DNA from: a virus
DNA: 64,000 nucleotides
Direction: 5' to 3' (one strand)
Virus record (IMG/VR): IMGVR_UViG_3300034980_000576
Location: 35,322 to 99,321 of that record
This document shows, in pieces, positions 30,620 through 40,304 of this stretch. The notes under the pieces were generated by a model, which was not told the origin of the DNA, made no database searches, and saw only the letters and a program-made list of their open reading frames with translations. The position numbers were made by a program, and so were the translations under genes. The number at the start of each line of letters is the position of its first letter. Within the stretch, counting starts at the first letter, position 1.

Positions 30620-32100
30620 TGAAAAGTACAAGAGAAAATTATTTAGAATACTTTATGCTTCCTTCTCCTCTAAATCCATTCGTGGCTGAGTACGACGCCC
30701 CAAATGGATACACAACCACATGGTGGAGCTTCGAGGAAGCCCTCGAATCCGCCCTAGGCGGCGCCTTAGAGGATCTTGACACGGGCGCGATGACAATCGA
30801 TACCATGATGGCAGGCCTGCCTGGCGCCGAATCTGGCTACGCATCGGCTGACTCCGCACTCTACGGCTATGGCGTATCGTCAGATGGCAAGACACTCCAT
30901 ACCAAAACTACCGCCGAGGAAGGTGCCTCAGTATATCTGAGAGCGAGGCTCAGCGACTCCATCACAACGATTGACAATTTTTTCCCTGATGTTTCCAGCA
31001 CCACGTCATGGATAGATGGACAGAACCACATCTCAAAGATGACTAATACGGGGATATATTATGCCGTCCCACCGATAACAAGCAAGGGTTTTCTAAAACA
31101 CACTAAGCCTTTTGCTCTGGCCAGCAAAAACGCCTTTTCTAAGAAGAGCGACACAGGTTTCGAATCTATCAATCCGTGCCCGGGCTGTAAAACGATTGGA
31201 AGAGCAAACAACGGCTGGCATGAAATGAAGTCATTTTTCAGCGGCGCCGCTCACTTCGTCTACGAGGCCGAGCCCGGCCCCCGCGGACCTCTGGACATGT
31301 CATCGATTTTGGATATGTCACAAACATCCGCGGCGGCATATGGATCTGGGGCATTTACCTCTTTCTATATATACGAAGTTTGGTATGCCATCTTAACGAC
31401 ATATAGTGCCATGGCATCGAGCACGCTCGATGACATTTTTACTGTTTCTTATTATCACACACAAGCCTCCGCGCGCCGGTTGACTTACGACTCCAATATC
31501 ATCCGATCCGGAGGCTATCCTAATAATACGTCCCTCAGCAACACTGATGCACCCGACTCGGACCGCTTCCTCCACTACGGTGGTGGCGTCGTGACTCCCA
31601 ATCTCTCCTCTCGTACCGGCCAGTCCGAAGTTACATCCATCCCCTATGTTGTCCACTCCGATGATGCCAGGAGCCTCGCCGTTGCAGAGGCATTGGATGG
31701 TGCCAGCGCCGGCGGAGGAGACACAGCGCTAGAGTCAGCTACCGACGGTGGCAATACAACCGTGTGTTACCTTAATAATAGATCCTCCTTCCCTGGAGGC
31801 CAGTTCGTCATAGGCGATAAGATGAGGAGATTCCAGCGAAAAACAGATACCGCTGACGGCGATTACCAGCGCATGGGATCTTATACTTTAGCTAAGGGAT
31901 TTTTAGCCCACAAGGCATGGTTATTACAGAATTCGCTAACAATTTGGAATGGAAAATTAGAGAACATGGTACATCAACAGTTAACTAGAAATCTAGACAT
32001 CGATCTGATGCATCCTGTTGGAGATTCTCCGGACAGCACATCTTACACCCCCTCTCCCTCTGCGCCAATGACAACCACACCCGGCGACTCGTCTTACTAG
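30619..32100 (+). CDS. Hypothetical virion-type protein, 493 residues
   Basis: The start codon overlaps the preceding stop (TGATG). The sequence is rich in Ser, Thr, Gly, Ala and Tyr, with acidic N-terminal helices (ESALGGALEDLDTGAM at about 42-57). A single CPGC pair (about 190) is the only metal-like motif. The C-terminal 30 residues are Pro/Ser/Thr-rich. Composition and place between other structural genes suggest a fibre or baseplate decoration. No family is recognised and no enzyme motif is visible. Confidence 0.55.
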   Translation: MKSTRENYLEYFMLPSPLNPFVAEYDAPNGYTTTWWSFEEALESALGGALEDLDTGAMTIDTMMAGLPGAESGYASADSALYGYGVSSDGKTLHTKTTAEEGASVYLRARLSDSITTIDNFFPDVSSTTSWIDGQNHISKMTNTGIYYAVPPITSKGFLKHTKPFALASKNAFSKKSDTGFESINPCPGCKTIGRANNGWHEMKSFFSGAAHFVYEAEPGPRGPLDMSSILDMSQTSAAAYGSGAFTSFYIYEVWYAILTTYSAMASSTLDDIFTVSYYHTQASARRLTYDSNIIRSGGYPNNTSLSNTDAPDSDRFLHYGGGVVTPNLSSRTGQSEVTSIPYVVHSDDARSLAVAEALDGASAGGGDTALESATDGGNTTVCYLNNRSSFPGGQFVIGDKMRRFQRKTDTADGDYQRMGSYTLAKGFLAHKAWLLQNSLTIWNGKLENMVHQQLTRNLDIDLMHPVGDSPDSTSYTPSPSAPMTTTPGDSSY

Positions 32101-32108
32101 GAAATTAA

Positions 32109-35100
32109 ATGCCACTTATTCATTATAAAACAATAAACATTTTAAGTCGCGACTTGTTAGATACCGGTCCCGATAAGCTAAGGTTAGCCCTAGGCAATAG
32201 TTGGACAGTAGAGGAGGAGGGATATGAATATGTCCCCAGCGGTATGCAGTATTCACTTGAACAACCACATAAGTACGGCGGCATCGACTATACATCAGCC
32301 GATCCTGTCCGCAATCTTACGGCATATCGTCCCGAAACAGATCCTGATTATGAACCATTTGGAGTGCCTAGGCTTATTGAAAGCTTCGAAACAAATGTAT
32401 ATAATGTGACGATGATTAATCCGAATTCTTATGTGCCAAACTTTAAAATACCAATTCGCTTTTATGCCGACGCCGCTAACAGCAAAGGTGATTTATATTG
32501 GAATACATACTGGCTCGGCGGCAATTATGATGATAAAGATTATTTTCCCCTAATCGATGAGACGCGCACGTTTTATACAACAAATTCCACAATATTTTTA
32601 CCTTACTGGCGCGCCAGCATTGATAAAGGTGGGTTTGTACCTGCGTCCACATCTCAGTATGGATTCAGAACATTTAGTGTAAAAGCAAATTATCCAAACT
32701 ACGACGAACATGTACAGTCTAGAATTGACTATGAAAGTCAATTGAGCGAGAGATTGCTGCCTAACTATAACTTTATGTTAGATGTAACGCGCCGCTCGTT
32801 CGACTCTGATTTCGACGAAGGTGTGTATGAATCAGGCATGACAATTGGTGCAGAAGTACGACAGCCCCAAGAGACACAACTAAGAAGATGGTATGTTCAG
32901 GACTCTCTCCACCGGTCCCGGCATGCTTCTCAACACAGAAATATATATTTCGGAACACACTGGCCAATGGTGTGGGGAGCGGATGTCCCCGCCGCGGCAC
33001 GCGAGAATGCCGATCGGCATCAAGAAAATATAATGTTTGATCAATACTATTATGAAAAGTACACCGGCGCCGACACCTTCTCACCGTCAGCCAGTACCGC
33101 AAAGAATTTATTAGAATCATCAAAAATGTATGACATAACAGTGGAATTTACAACAAGTCGCGATAATCCCTTCGCCACCCTTCCGCTTGCCTTTGACATG
33201 ATCCAGGCCCGGGCCAGAGAGTCCCATGGCCCAAATTTAATTAGAGATATCATTGAAGAAAATAATTTTTCTTCTAAATTTTTGGAAACATTGAAAGACA
33301 TAGAAGAGGGAGCCTACCCTGACTTCCCACAGACTAATATAAATTACCCCACGCTAGAATCCTATGGCTCTCTCGCCGGCGATGAAATAGAAAAGAGCAC
33401 CTATATGGGCGGCTGGGTATGGGAGACGCATCTCTGGGCACCAACCGCAACACGCATGATCGAGCAACGATTTAAATCTTTCGATTGGCTAGATATGTTG
33501 GCATATGTGTACAATAATCCAACCGCCGGAATAAATGATAATTTCTATTTCATGGGCCCCCCAGAGATACGTCGGCATACAACTATTGCAGATAACACCA
33601 CATATCGCTATATTGACACAATAGGAAATCTATCGGTTTTGGATGCTACAATGGATCATCTCGGACAATGGTACCTGCCGATGTTTGAAGCTTTACGCCA
33701 AAATGAATATTATACACATGATGATCTAAAAATGTCAACCCCGAATACTCTTAGTTCCAAGATAAATTCAATTTTCATGAAAGCTGAAGATCCATCCAGC
33801 GCACAGATACTAGCATATAGAGTTGATAAATTTGAAGCAACCCCGGCAGGACTTCCGGCAGGGGAACCAATACAAAAGTTTTGGTTTTTCAATGCGAAAG
33901 ATATTCCATCAAAAATAAGCCTCGTTGATAGTCAGGTAAAATTTGGAAAACATTATGTGTATCGCTGTACAGCATATGTTGCAACTATCGCTCACAAATA
34001 TAAATATACGAATTTAAGATTGACAAAACAAATAGGTAAATATGATTTAACCGAAGACGGGGTTGAAGATACCTACTGTGTTCAGTTTTACAATCCTTAC
34101 ACACAATTGGGAGCAGATCAAACATTTTCTACCAAACTAGCATCCCCAGACATCGCCGGTGATGTCACTTACCAAACAACAGGATTGTCGAATTATAACC
34201 TAGTCGCAACCTTAGCACAGGATTTCATAAATTATCCGCAAGCGGCAGATCTCTTTCTCAATATCCAACCATGCATCAAAATTTTGGAAGTACCATTATT
34301 TGAAAAAACATGTGGAGTATACGATAATCCATCGAGCGGTTTATCTGTAGAACCGTTCCACTTCATGGATGATAGTAATCGAGTTGGGTTCTCAATCAAA
34401 GGGGATCCCTACAAGCCATATTTTTACCCTGCTTTGCTCAAACAAAGTGATAAGCAGATGAAGGGCGACTATCTTAATTCTAGAGAACTTTTCGAAGATC
34501 AGTACGTTGACAATTATTCTAGAACTGCACCACGATACCTAGAAATGTATCGAATATCTAAAAAGCCAACGTCTTTTTATGATTTTGGAAGAAATTTGGT
34601 AAGCAGAATAGATTTACGAATCCCCGGAGAGACATATAATTTAAAAGATTATGTGGCTGTTGACAAAATCATTCCCAATAAGACATATTATTATGTGTTT
34701 AGGTTTATTAATGAGAGCGGCATGCCTTCGTGGCCATCATCAATTATAGAAGCTCAGCTTGTTAACGACGGGGGCTATATTTACTCTCTATTCGAACACT
34801 TCGATACGGCAGAGTTTATAAAAGATCCCTTTGAAAGCCCAACAACCTCATTTAAGAAATTGGTTCACATAGAGCCTAACATCCAACAATTACAGCTTGA
34901 CACAACCGGCGCCGACTTCTCCTTGCCGGCGAATACGCAACTAAACGCTGTTAAATTGGGAGTAAGCGATGAGAAATTGTGGGATAAGGAATTTAAAATA
35001 CGCTTAACTTCAAAGAAGACAGGTAAGAAAATTGATTTAAATGTTACGTATAATGTCGAAGGTGTCGACATGAGTTCTACAAGTGATTATCATCTTGATC

Positions 35101-35153
35101 CAGAAGATACCGACGGCGCCCGCAGCTTCATAAAGAGTACCCCACCCAGCTAA
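32109..35153 (+). CDS. Large structural protein with fibronectin-like C-terminal part, 1014 residues
   Basis: The start lies 8 bp after the previous stop, after GGAAATTAA. The N-terminal half is aromatic and polar, like the neighbouring giants. From about residue 560 onward there are strand patterns such as SKISLVDSQVKFGKHYVYRC and DKIIPNKTYYYVFRFINE (about 855-872), which resemble fibronectin type III domains; the x-x-G/N-K-x-Y-Y-Y-x-F/R pattern is typical. The last 100 residues include KKTGKKIDLNVTYN. I infer an elongated virion fibre or baseplate arm protein. This rests on visible pattern only. Confidence 0.6.
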   Translation: MPLIHYKTINILSRDLLDTGPDKLRLALGNSWTVEEEGYEYVPSGMQYSLEQPHKYGGIDYTSADPVRNLTAYRPETDPDYEPFGVPRLIESFETNVYNVTMINPNSYVPNFKIPIRFYADAANSKGDLYWNTYWLGGNYDDKDYFPLIDETRTFYTTNSTIFLPYWRASIDKGGFVPASTSQYGFRTFSVKANYPNYDEHVQSRIDYESQLSERLLPNYNFMLDVTRRSFDSDFDEGVYESGMTIGAEVRQPQETQLRRWYVQDSLHRSRHASQHRNIYFGTHWPMVWGADVPAAARENADRHQENIMFDQYYYEKYTGADTFSPSASTAKNLLESSKMYDITVEFTTSRDNPFATLPLAFDMIQARARESHGPNLIRDIIEENNFSSKFLETLKDIEEGAYPDFPQTNINYPTLESYGSLAGDEIEKSTYMGGWVWETHLWAPTATRMIEQRFKSFDWLDMLAYVYNNPTAGINDNFYFMGPPEIRRHTTIADNTTYRYIDTIGNLSVLDATMDHLGQWYLPMFEALRQNEYYTHDDLKMSTPNTLSSKINSIFMKAEDPSSAQILAYRVDKFEATPAGLPAGEPIQKFWFFNAKDIPSKISLVDSQVKFGKHYVYRCTAYVATIAHKYKYTNLRLTKQIGKYDLTEDGVEDTYCVQFYNPYTQLGADQTFSTKLASPDIAGDVTYQTTGLSNYNLVATLAQDFINYPQAADLFLNIQPCIKILEVPLFEKTCGVYDNPSSGLSVEPFHFMDDSNRVGFSIKGDPYKPYFYPALLKQSDKQMKGDYLNSRELFEDQYVDNYSRTAPRYLEMYRISKKPTSFYDFGRNLVSRIDLRIPGETYNLKDYVAVDKIIPNKTYYYVFRFINESGMPSWPSSIIEAQLVNDGGYIYSLFEHFDTAEFIKDPFESPTTSFKKLVHIEPNIQQLQLDTTGADFSLPANTQLNAVKLGVSDEKLWDKEFKIRLTSKKTGKKIDLNVTYNVEGVDMSSTSDYHLDPEDTDGARSFIKSTPPS

Positions 35154-35176
35154 CAAATGGAAACTAATTAAAGTAT

Positions 35177-36256
35177 ATGGCATATTTAAAAACCAGTGAT
35201 TCGATCGTCATCCAGGCGACTTTGACAGATAAAGGTAAAAAGCTTTTATCTCGTGGAAACTTTAAGATAGCAAAATTTGCTTTGGGTGATGACGAGATAG
35301 ACTATTCTCTTTACCGCGCCGCGGACAGAGATGAGGAAGATTATGAGCCCGCCTTGTTAAACTCGGAAATGTTTGAAGCATACAAGCCAACTCACTCAAA
35401 CATTCAATATGGACTTGATTCGTTTGATGCTGCCATACTACATTTAACTTCGGAAGAAAAGAGCAAAATTCTCGAACTTGGTGACGCCCTGCATGCCAAC
35501 ATCCTATATTTACCAATATTAAAGACTAATTCCAAGTTATCCGTGAGCCCGACGCTCAGTAGCTCAGTCCATTATCTCTCAGTAAACGACGAGACTACCC
35601 AGAAGCTAGACTCAATCGACAATTTTAAATTTTTGACAACCAATCGATTGGAGAACATTAAATTTGTGGTAGAATCAGGTTTAGATATACCGGCAGACAT
35701 AGTTGTTCCACCAAGTCGAACCAATCGCAGAGAATACATTCTAGAGAAGTATTTGCTGGACGTAGATTATTTTTTATACGCAGACAACAGGTTCATAACT
35801 AAAGTCTGTGGAATTCAACAATCCTCAGAGTTTAAGAATTTTCCTAGTGGCGAAGTTCTAATTAACTTTTTAACTGCTCGCGAGTCTCCACCTATATCTT
35901 ATGCATCGGAGTTTGATAATTACGCGACATATATCACAAAAGGGATATCAAACCATACCTACGTCTTCCCAGATGTAAGTGCAACATGGGAATCTTCCCC
36001 TAATTCCTCATCTTTTGTCGGCCCTCGCGGCGGAGTAGTCGCCTTCAATCCCTTAATTAACGAAGAATTAAAAGGAACCTCAACCTCAACCAGAGATTTC
36101 AGATATTCCGATTTTGGCAAGACAGAGCAAATAGTTTTTAGTGAATTGCCAACAAGCAAGTTCGATTATATAGATACTACTATTTATATTATAGGCGCGA
36201 CAACCAACGCTCGCCTCCAGATACCAGTCAGGTTAATTCGTTACGTTGGAACATAA
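35177..36256 (+). CDS. Virion protein A1, FALGDDEIDY-type paralogue
   Basis: The protein has 359 residues. Residues about 12-45 read as L-T-D-K-G-K-K-L-L-S-R-G-N-F-K, then KFALGDDEIDYSLY. Nearly the same block starts the next gene (36332) and a looser version starts the protein at 24711. The C-termini of the two neighbours also match in plan: YIDTTIYIIGA with QIPVRLIRYV here, YIDTSVSILGS with QLPIRIIQKE there. The pair therefore arose by tandem duplication and then diverged. No enzyme motif, signal peptide or membrane helix is present. A tail or baseplate structural role is inferred from position and copy arrangement. Confidence 0.65.
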   Translation: MAYLKTSDSIVIQATLTDKGKKLLSRGNFKIAKFALGDDEIDYSLYRAADRDEEDYEPALLNSEMFEAYKPTHSNIQYGLDSFDAAILHLTSEEKSKILELGDALHANILYLPILKTNSKLSVSPTLSSSVHYLSVNDETTQKLDSIDNFKFLTTNRLENIKFVVESGLDIPADIVVPPSRTNRREYILEKYLLDVDYFLYADNRFITKVCGIQQSSEFKNFPSGEVLINFLTARESPPISYASEFDNYATYITKGISNHTYVFPDVSATWESSPNSSSFVGPRGGVVAFNPLINEELKGTSTSTRDFRYSDFGKTEQIVFSELPTSKFDYIDTTIYIIGATTNARLQIPVRLIRYVGT

Positions 36257-36331
36257 ATTTTAAAATAAATCAAGAATATAGTAAACTCTTTGTATGAAAT
36301 TTACTATTTATTTAGTTAAAGAGGAAAATAA

Positions 36332-37321
36332 ATGGCTTTTTTAGATAATTCAGGCAACATCATACTCGATACCGTCTTAACCGAGATAGGTAGAAAGCGA
36401 ATGGCAACAGGCAACTTTAAGATTAGTAAGTTTGCTTTGGGCGATGATGAGATAGACTACAACCTGTACGACAAAAACAATGCGTCCGGCTCCGCATATT
36501 ATGATTTGGAGATTTTGCAAACTCCTGTTTTTCAAGCAACCACGGGTGTTAACGCTAACATAAATTATGGATTACTTTCATATAGCAATACAAACTTATT
36601 GTATCTGCCAACAATGAAGAGAAATAATTTAGCTACGAATGCTGTAGCTCAAAGAAACAACATATTTTATCTCGCCGTAAATGATGGCGGCGTAACCTCC
36701 GCGGCACTTATCACTGCATTCGGCGGCGTCACGGGCGGCGGAACGCGCCAGCTTCTGCAGTCAGGACAATTAAACGGATCCTGTATCATGATGGAAACCG
36801 GACTCGACACCACGGAACTCCGTGCAACCGCAGCAAATAAACAAAACTATCTTGCCGGCCAAGGGCTCATTGATTCAAGTTTTCAAGTTTCTGTGGATAC
36901 TAGATTTATTAGTGCCGTTTTGGGCCCCGGAAATGCCGCCAAGTTCAATAACGCCGGCGTCGGCGGTGAGTCCAACATAGTTACCACTCTGCAGTCAATA
37001 CTGCCGACGACTAACAATCAATCAATGAATAATTTTTCGATAGCTCAAATAAGAGCAGTCAACAATCAAGTCACATATAGAGTGGCTGACACGACAGCCG
37101 ACACAACTATCTCTGTTATCTCTGGTCCGAGATCATCAGTGACTTTCTTGAATTTTGATACCGCAATTTTAGCGATTACTGATTTCTCTAGATACGGCAA
37201 AACAGGACAATCAATTTCAGGCGCCGCCGGAACCTATAGATATATCGATACATCGGTATCTATTTTGGGATCCGCCGGCACCATGGATCAGTTACCAATC
37301 AGAATTATACAAAAAGAATAA
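36332..37321 (+). CDS. Virion protein A2, FALGDDEIDY-type paralogue
   Basis: The protein has 329 residues, with an AGAGGAAAA ribosome-binding site after a 75-bp AT-rich gap that may contain a promoter. The N-terminal domain L-T-E-I-G-R-K-R-M-A-T-G-N-F-K then KFALGDDEIDYNLY is shared with the preceding gene. The middle differs: here it is Asn/Thr/Gly-rich with low charge, as in beta-structured surface proteins. The two proteins may form alternate or hetero-oligomeric parts of the same virion structure. Specific function is unknown. Confidence 0.65.
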   Translation: MAFLDNSGNIILDTVLTEIGRKRMATGNFKISKFALGDDEIDYNLYDKNNASGSAYYDLEILQTPVFQATTGVNANINYGLLSYSNTNLLYLPTMKRNNLATNAVAQRNNIFYLAVNDGGVTSAALITAFGGVTGGGTRQLLQSGQLNGSCIMMETGLDTTELRATAANKQNYLAGQGLIDSSFQVSVDTRFISAVLGPGNAAKFNNAGVGGESNIVTTLQSILPTTNNQSMNNFSIAQIRAVNNQVTYRVADTTADTTISVISGPRSSVTFLNFDTAILAITDFSRYGKTGQSISGAAGTYRYIDTSVSILGSAGTMDQLPIRIIQKE

Positions 37322-37333
37322 CGGAGTTTATAA

Positions 37334-38386
37334 ATGCCAGTAAAAAGTTTTGAAGCTATCAACCCATCAACGGATGTAACGTCGACACGTACGTTTCTTC
37401 ATGAAGTGATCCCAGTTACGGGATCTATTGTGAGTGGAACCTATGCCGATAACAACATCAAGAACTATACCCACGGGATGTTCCAGTCGGTATACGACTA
37501 CCCTTATCTGAGTTCTTCCGCAAATCACATCTTTGATTTAGCATGTGCATATGCAGGCACCTCAGTGTTGTCTTCGAGCACCGCAACGCAGAACTCAAAG
37601 AAAATTAACATGTACAACGAGTTTGCACAAGTACTTCTTGGATACACAGGTTCTAAAAATCAAGTTCGCTATTTTGAAAGCGACTTGGCATTAGATCAAA
37701 CCGGCTCGATGAAGGAAGTTTTCTTCGTCAACTTGTCGCGACTTCTTACCAAAGATGAAATCAAGAAAGGCTCCTTTAGGCTTTCGCTTTCTACATCAAG
37801 CTGGGCAACACCAAGCGCCGGCACTAGAACCTTGGGAGACTACCATGCTAAAGTAGATGGAACCGGTGTTACAAATTGTGTTGGTGGTGATTATGGTGTT
37901 CTTTACGACAATACCACCGCGTCAGTGGGAGATAATGGCTATGGTGTCGTATTCTATCAAGCTGGAATTGCAGTTATAACAGCATCGTTATTCCAAAAAA
38001 CCGGAACAGGTTTTAACCACGAGGGTACTTCTGGCGCCACGTATGACGTCGAACAATCTCTTGTTTCCGCATCTATCACAGGATCCCTGAACGCGCTTAG
38101 ACATAGAATCCAGAACATTACGTTCAACAATACAACAGAAATTAATTCAACAATTTACTTCTGCCGCGCACCAGCAAACAAGTTTAACTACAGTTCTAAC
38201 CCGACATATACAACGGGTAGTAAAATCCGAATTAAGAACGTTGCCTCCGACAATCCTGTTTCATACATTACAACAGTCGGATTGTATAACGCCGCAAACG
38301 AATTATTAGCAGTTGCGAAGCTTTCCGAGCCAATTAAGAAAAGTGTTGATAATGAGTTGACAATCCGCGTTAGACTGGACTACTAA
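37334..38386 (+). CDS. Virion protein B1, first of a paralogous pair
   Basis: The protein has 350 residues and a GGAG ribosome-binding site. It shares its C-terminal plan with the next gene: an N-Y-S-S/N-N-P-T segment, then V-G-L/I-Y-(N/D)-A-x-x-(E/K)-L-(L/I) and a closing strand ending in (R/K)-V/I-(R/K)-L-D. The N-terminal half is Ser/Thr/Tyr-rich and probably beta-structured. Placed last-but-one in the tail module and before the resolvase, it is probably a fibre or baseplate-periphery protein. No known family is recognised. Confidence 0.6.
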   Translation: MPVKSFEAINPSTDVTSTRTFLHEVIPVTGSIVSGTYADNNIKNYTHGMFQSVYDYPYLSSSANHIFDLACAYAGTSVLSSSTATQNSKKINMYNEFAQVLLGYTGSKNQVRYFESDLALDQTGSMKEVFFVNLSRLLTKDEIKKGSFRLSLSTSSWATPSAGTRTLGDYHAKVDGTGVTNCVGGDYGVLYDNTTASVGDNGYGVVFYQAGIAVITASLFQKTGTGFNHEGTSGATYDVEQSLVSASITGSLNALRHRIQNITFNNTTEINSTIYFCRAPANKFNYSSNPTYTTGSKIRIKNVASDNPVSYITTVGLYNAANELLAVAKLSEPIKKSVDNELTIRVRLDY

Positions 38387-38387
38387 A

Positions 38388-39671
38388 ATGTCTTACCGGA
38401 AGTTCGGTAAAAATGATGTTTTAATAAACACAATGAAGACTCACCCAAAAAGTGAGTTCTTTATTTATAGTGGAAACATCTTCTACAACAATCGCACGTT
38501 TCATCCGGGCGAGATTAGAACTTCACCCAACAACGTATATATGACGCCACCGGGCTATGCCAACCTGTATGAATACAACATTGATCGTACCGGATCCGGC
38601 GGCACCGGTAAAGACGGTTTAATATACCCTTACATAATTAAAGATGGTTCCCGCGCCACTTTTGAGATCGACGCGTCCATGACTAGGGAAGAAGTTGTCG
38701 ACGCGTACGACACTGCAGAGTTTGGGGACTGGTTCACCGGCAGCTACCCGCAATACGCCAGCATAAAGAGGGAATTCATAACCAGTCCTTCTGGCTCCTG
38801 CACCGGCGAGATAAAATCATCTTGTGGACATAACATGAACTATTGGTCCTTAAAGAATGTCTTAAATCACTATGGAACCCTGAGTCCCCATTATTTAGTA
38901 ACATCGAGTATCGACGGCGGATGGAACAAAGATACTCAGACATTAAACTTGATTCACATTCCCTCTATCTTCTATGGTTCTAAAATACGCCCGGGCACTG
39001 TATCTCTAAAGTGGTATTTGACAGGCTCTCTAATTGGAGAATTAAGAGACACTAAAGAGAATGGCGAACTAATACAGGTATCCGGCGCGTATAGCGCATC
39101 AGCCGAAACTGATATAGGAAAGGTTGCCGGCGTTGTGCTTTATGATGAGGGGTTCATATTACTCACCGGCTCCTGGCCAATGAGTACTCAAACTATCAAG
39201 ATGGACGAGAGATGGCCAACTCTAGCTCAATACCCACGATGGCGCTACTGGGGATTTGGTGCCCGAGACGGCGATTACGTACGCGAATCAAGGGACTTCG
39301 GCGCCGGTTCCAGCGCCTCCTTTGGCTTAAACTTTGAGGGCATCAACAAAACTGAAGTCTTGACGATGTATGCTCATGCACCTCGCGGAGAGATTAACTA
39401 TTCAAATAATCCAACATTTCTTAAATATAATCAAAGACTTATGGCATTCACATCCTCGCACATATATGAAGAAAACAAGGAGAGACTTATAAAAAATACA
39501 GTTTCATCAAGTTTTGAGGGTTATGACGAGAAATTTAAAAGACAAGTATACATCAACAAGGTTGGTATTTATGATGCCCACAAAAACCTTATAGGAATAG
39601 CAACATTGGCAGATCCTGTGTTAAAAGAAGAAGCTGATCAATTGACGTTTAAAATTAAGCTGGACATATAA
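38388..39671 (+). CDS. Virion protein B2, second of a paralogous pair
   Basis: The protein has 427 residues and starts 1 bp after the stop of its paralogue. The final 110 residues parallel protein B1 (NYSNNPTFLKYNQRLMAF, VGIYDAHKNLIGIATLADP, FKIKLDI). The N-terminal 90 residues are different and add a basic, aromatic region. Gly-rich turns and repeated GSW or GAYS patterns suggest beta structure. Duplication followed by N-terminal change fits a protein family adapting to different attachment partners. This is the last gene of the structural run. Confidence 0.6.
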   Translation: MSYRKFGKNDVLINTMKTHPKSEFFIYSGNIFYNNRTFHPGEIRTSPNNVYMTPPGYANLYEYNIDRTGSGGTGKDGLIYPYIIKDGSRATFEIDASMTREEVVDAYDTAEFGDWFTGSYPQYASIKREFITSPSGSCTGEIKSSCGHNMNYWSLKNVLNHYGTLSPHYLVTSSIDGGWNKDTQTLNLIHIPSIFYGSKIRPGTVSLKWYLTGSLIGELRDTKENGELIQVSGAYSASAETDIGKVAGVVLYDEGFILLTGSWPMSTQTIKMDERWPTLAQYPRWRYWGFGARDGDYVRESRDFGAGSSASFGLNFEGINKTEVLTMYAHAPRGEINYSNNPTFLKYNQRLMAFTSSHIYEENKERLIKNTVSSSFEGYDEKFKRQVYINKVGIYDAHKNLIGIATLADPVLKEEADQLTFKIKLDI

Positions 39672-39672
39672 T
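39642..39672 (+). promoter_or_regulatory. Possible promoter for the resolvase gene
   Basis: TTGACG (39642-39647) lies within the end of the preceding gene, and TATAAT (39667-39672) follows with a 19-bp spacer, longer than ideal. A second TATAAT begins at 39672. The resolvase ATG at 39684 has no Shine-Dalgarno sequence upstream, so a nearly leaderless mRNA would result. It is weaker than the three promoters that follow. Confidence 0.35.
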
Positions 39673-39683
39673 ATAATAGTAAT

Positions 39684-40238
39684 ATGATTTTAGGTGTCGA
39701 CGTATCAACTAGTATAACGGGATTTGCTGTTGTGGCAGACAATCAATTGGTTTATTATGACTCAATTGATATGAGGAAACACAAAAATGTTTTTGATAAA
39801 ACAATAGCAATCAAAGAAAAGATTTTAGATTTGTTTGAAATGTATCAATGTAATAATGACGATTCAATGCGCCTAGGCAATTCGGATTATCCTATCGAAC
39901 ATATCTATATCGAACAGCCATTCACGTTCTTTAACTCAGGTGGCTCTTCTGCAAAGACGATGGCAACGCTACAAAAGTTTAATGGTATTGTGTCGTGGTT
40001 ATTATTTGAAACTTTTGAAATCCGCCCAGAATATGTAGGGGCTACTACTGCAAGGAAGCATGCCGGCATTAAGGTACCCCGCGGCCAAAAGGCAAAGCAG
40101 GTAGTATTGCAGCATCTTTTAGATACTGAGCCGGCATTTAAAATAGAATATACAAAACATGGAAACCCAAAGCCGGAGTCATATGATCGCGCCGACGCAA
40201 TAGTCGTAGCGAAGGCTGGGTGGAAAATTGAAAATTAA
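39684..40238 (+). CDS. RuvC-like Holliday-junction resolvase
   Basis: The protein has 184 residues. The RNase-H-like fold of RuvC is marked by GVDVSTSITGFAV with Asp6, HIYIEQP with Glu77, and SYDRADAIVVA with Asp168 and Asp171, giving the four acidic metal ligands. Length is close to E. coli RuvC (173). It would cut four-way or branched DNA, as gp49 (endonuclease VII) does in T4, to clear recombination intermediates before packaging. No gp49-type gene is seen in this window. It stands at the border between the structural run and the nucleic-acid module and lacks a visible Shine-Dalgarno sequence. Confidence 0.88.
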   Translation: MILGVDVSTSITGFAVVADNQLVYYDSIDMRKHKNVFDKTIAIKEKILDLFEMYQCNNDDSMRLGNSDYPIEHIYIEQPFTFFNSGGSSAKTMATLQKFNGIVSWLLFETFEIRPEYVGATTARKHAGIKVPRGQKAKQVVLQHLLDTEPAFKIEYTKHGNPKPESYDRADAIVVAKAGWKIEN

Positions 40239-40241
40239 AGT

Positions 40242-40270
40242 TTGACACTCTTATAGAAAGGTGTTATTAT
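40242..40270 (+). promoter_or_regulatory. Sigma70-like promoter for the FKBP gene
   Basis: TTGACA at 40242-40247 and TATTAT at 40265-40270 with exactly 17 bp between. It lies in the short gap between the resolvase stop and the FKBP start, so transcription would begin near 40277. It is a consensus host-type promoter. Confidence 0.85.
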
Positions 40271-40273
40271 ATA

Positions 40274-40292
40274 ATTGCATTTTCATTGCAAT
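40274..40292 (+). promoter_or_regulatory. Inverted repeat at the transcription start (possible operator)
   Basis: ATTGCA (40274-40279) and TGCAAT (40287-40292) form a 6-bp inverted repeat with a 7-base centre, right where the FKBP transcript should begin. It could bind a repressor or form a small 5' hairpin just ahead of the AAGGAGA ribosome-binding site. Confidence 0.35.
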
Positions 40293-40304
40293 GAAGGAGA
40301 AAAA

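Noticed and set aside
36257-36331. T4-type late promoter TATAAATA before the second FALGDDEIDY gene
   Set aside because: The gap is AT-rich but lacks the exact motif, and the same near-match is not shared by the other structural gaps.
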